In this document: piece by piece, positions 49,765 through 50,521 of the stretch | How the letters are laid out: every line of letters begins with the position of its first letter | Position numbering within the stretch: position 1 is the stretch's first letter | Translations under genes and position numbers: made by a program | Source: an uncultured Lachnospiraceae bacterium | Lineage (GTDB): Bacteria; Bacillota; Clostridia; Lachnospirales; Lachnospiraceae | NCBI GenBank assembly: GCA_900317755.1 | Contig: ONHZ01000049.1 | Location: 1 to 50,521, forward strand | Direction of reading: 5' to 3' | Length of the DNA stretch: 50,521 bases | Notes under the pieces: generated by a model | What the model was told of the DNA's origin: nothing | Database searches by the model: none | Seen by the model: only the letters and a program-made list of their open reading frames with translations

Positions 49765-50289
49765 ATGGAAAAACATATTACTCTTCCGTTATCTGCGGAG
49801 ACAAATGAAGATTTGAAAATTGGAGATTTTGTCTATCTTTCAGGTGAAATGTATGTAGCCCGTGATGCTGCTCACAAGAGACTGATGGATCTCATCAACG
49901 AGGGAAAAGAACTTCCCATAAATCTTAAAGATGAAACCATTTATTATATGGGTCCTACGCCTGCCCGCCCAGGTCAGGTCATTGGTTCTGCCGGTCCTAC
50001 TACTGCTAGCCGTATGGATAAATATGCTCCGACGCTTCTTGACATGGGGCTTAAGGGAATGGTTGGAAAGGGAAGAAGATCAGACGCAGTGCTCGATGCC
50101 GTTGTACGTAACAAGGCTGTTTATTTTGCAGCAATCGGCGGCGCTGGTGCAATTCTTTCTAAGGCAATCATTGATTCTAAGGTCGTATGCTATGATGATC
50201 TCGGTGCAGAAGCAATTCGCCGGATTACTGTAAAGGATTTTCCTGTTATAGTCGTAGCCGACTGCCATGGCGGAAATATGTATACTTAA
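49765..50289 (+). CDS. Fumarate hydratase class I, beta subunit
   Basis: 174 residues matching the C-terminal (beta) part of class I fumarases: RDAAHKRLMDLI, YMGPTPARPGQVIGSAGPTT, SRMDKYAP and GLKGMVGKGRR are active-site segments, then YFAAIGGAGAIL and LGAEAIRRITVKDFP. AAGGA precedes the ATG. It acts with the alpha subunit; the 135-base gap suggests partial coupling only. Confidence 0.92.
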   Translation: MEKHITLPLSAETNEDLKIGDFVYLSGEMYVARDAAHKRLMDLINEGKELPINLKDETIYYMGPTPARPGQVIGSAGPTTASRMDKYAPTLLDMGLKGMVGKGRRSDAVLDAVVRNKAVYFAAIGGAGAILSKAIIDSKVVCYDDLGAEAIRRITVKDFPVIVVADCHGGNMYT

Positions 50290-50366
50290 CAGATTTCTTC
50301 CGTCACTGTATATTAGCATGAAATTATTAGTATACAAGCCGTATAGCCAGAAAAATAAATTTTTCC

Positions 50367-50395
50367 TTGACTTAACTGTAATGTTTTGATAATAT
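50367..50395 (+). promoter_or_regulatory. tRNA-Ser promoter
   Basis: TTGACT (50367-50372), a 17-base spacer and TAATAT (50390-50395), 40 bases before the tRNA. Confidence 0.7.
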
Positions 50396-50435
50396 AGCAT
50401 TTGCGTTTCGGTTCAGTACGGAGCGCCTTTGGTTA

Positions 50436-50521
50436 GGAGAAATACTCAAGAGGCTGAAGAGGCGCCCCTGCTAAGGGTGTAGGTCGGGTGACCGGCGCGA
50501 GGGTTCAAATCCCTCTTTCTC
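50436..50521 (+). tRNA. tRNA-Ser (GCU anticodon), cut by the window end
   Basis: Acceptor GGAGAAA starts at 50436. The D arm follows, the anticodon loop is CTGCTAA with GCT at 50470-50472, and there is a long variable arm (GTAGGTCGGGTGACCGGCGC region), the mark of a class II tRNA. The T arm is GAGGG-TTCAAAT-CCCTC. The window stops one base before the acceptor stem closes, so the last pair, discriminator and any CCA are not seen. Confidence 0.93.

Overview
The window looks like a chromosomal segment of a low-to-moderate GC, Gram-positive anaerobe of the Clostridia, most likely a Lachnospiraceae member. This rests on Shine-Dalgarno sites of the AAGGAGG type, TTGACA/TATAAT promoters with 17-base spacers, the feoA-feoA-feoB plus Cys-rich FeoB partner set, DUF3793 next to flavodoxin, the PadR/DUF1700/DUF4097 trio, an Agr-type two-component pair, and a two-subunit class I fumarase. 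No species can be named from sequence alone.

Layout. 1-3.4 kb: NAD synthesis (nadB, nadC) and its probable repressor niaR, with a candidate operator on the nadB promoter. 3.4-11 kb: amino-acid/amidine metabolism (arginine-deiminase-superfamily enzyme, hisC, polar amino acid ABC transporter, GntR regulator, RocB-like M20 hydrolase). 11-21 kb: signalling (RelA/SpoT-domain synthetase, GNAT, broken hybrid kinase, BMP-type binding protein coupled to a giant ECF-S/Reg_prop/HD-GYP receptor, LytTR regulator with GHKL kinase). 21-26.4 kb: orphan cobalamin methyltransferase, ferrous iron uptake operon and a DtxR-family regulator.

26.4-31.8 kb is a defence island: a type III toxin-antitoxin locus (41-base antitoxin RNA repeats, terminator, ToxN/AbiQ-family toxin with a one-base frameshift), a single-chain AloI-like restriction-modification enzyme and an unknown ORF, all on the + strand. 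The island sits exactly between the 3' end of dtxR and a second, diverged copy of that 3' end, which looks like integration or recombination junctions.

31.8-50.5 kb: an AlbA_2/Schlafen-type regulator behind helically phased ATCATT iterons, ferritin, a membrane methyltransferase, a GGDEF-EAL protein, DUF3793 plus flavodoxin, a truncated lrgB behind a second copy of the iterons, NUDIX, an orphan antitoxin, a rhomboid protease, zinc/cadmium homeostasis (ZIP, P-type ATPase, separate HMA protein, ArsR), 3-hydroxyacyl-CoA dehydrogenase, an AAA ATPase behind a second kind of phased iteron array, the PadR trio, fumarase, and a tRNA-Ser cut by the window end.

Things that cross regions: (1) a cloverleaf-forming repeat with compensatory base changes occurs twice, in the feo operon and after flavodoxin; (2) TTAG/CTAA-type sites recur at the start sites of feo, dtxR, ferritin, the EAL gene and DUF3793-flavodoxin, suggesting an iron regulon run by the DtxR protein; (3) several frameshifts lie in A or T runs, so assembly error is a live alternative to true gene loss. 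All function calls come from reading motifs; no database search was possible.
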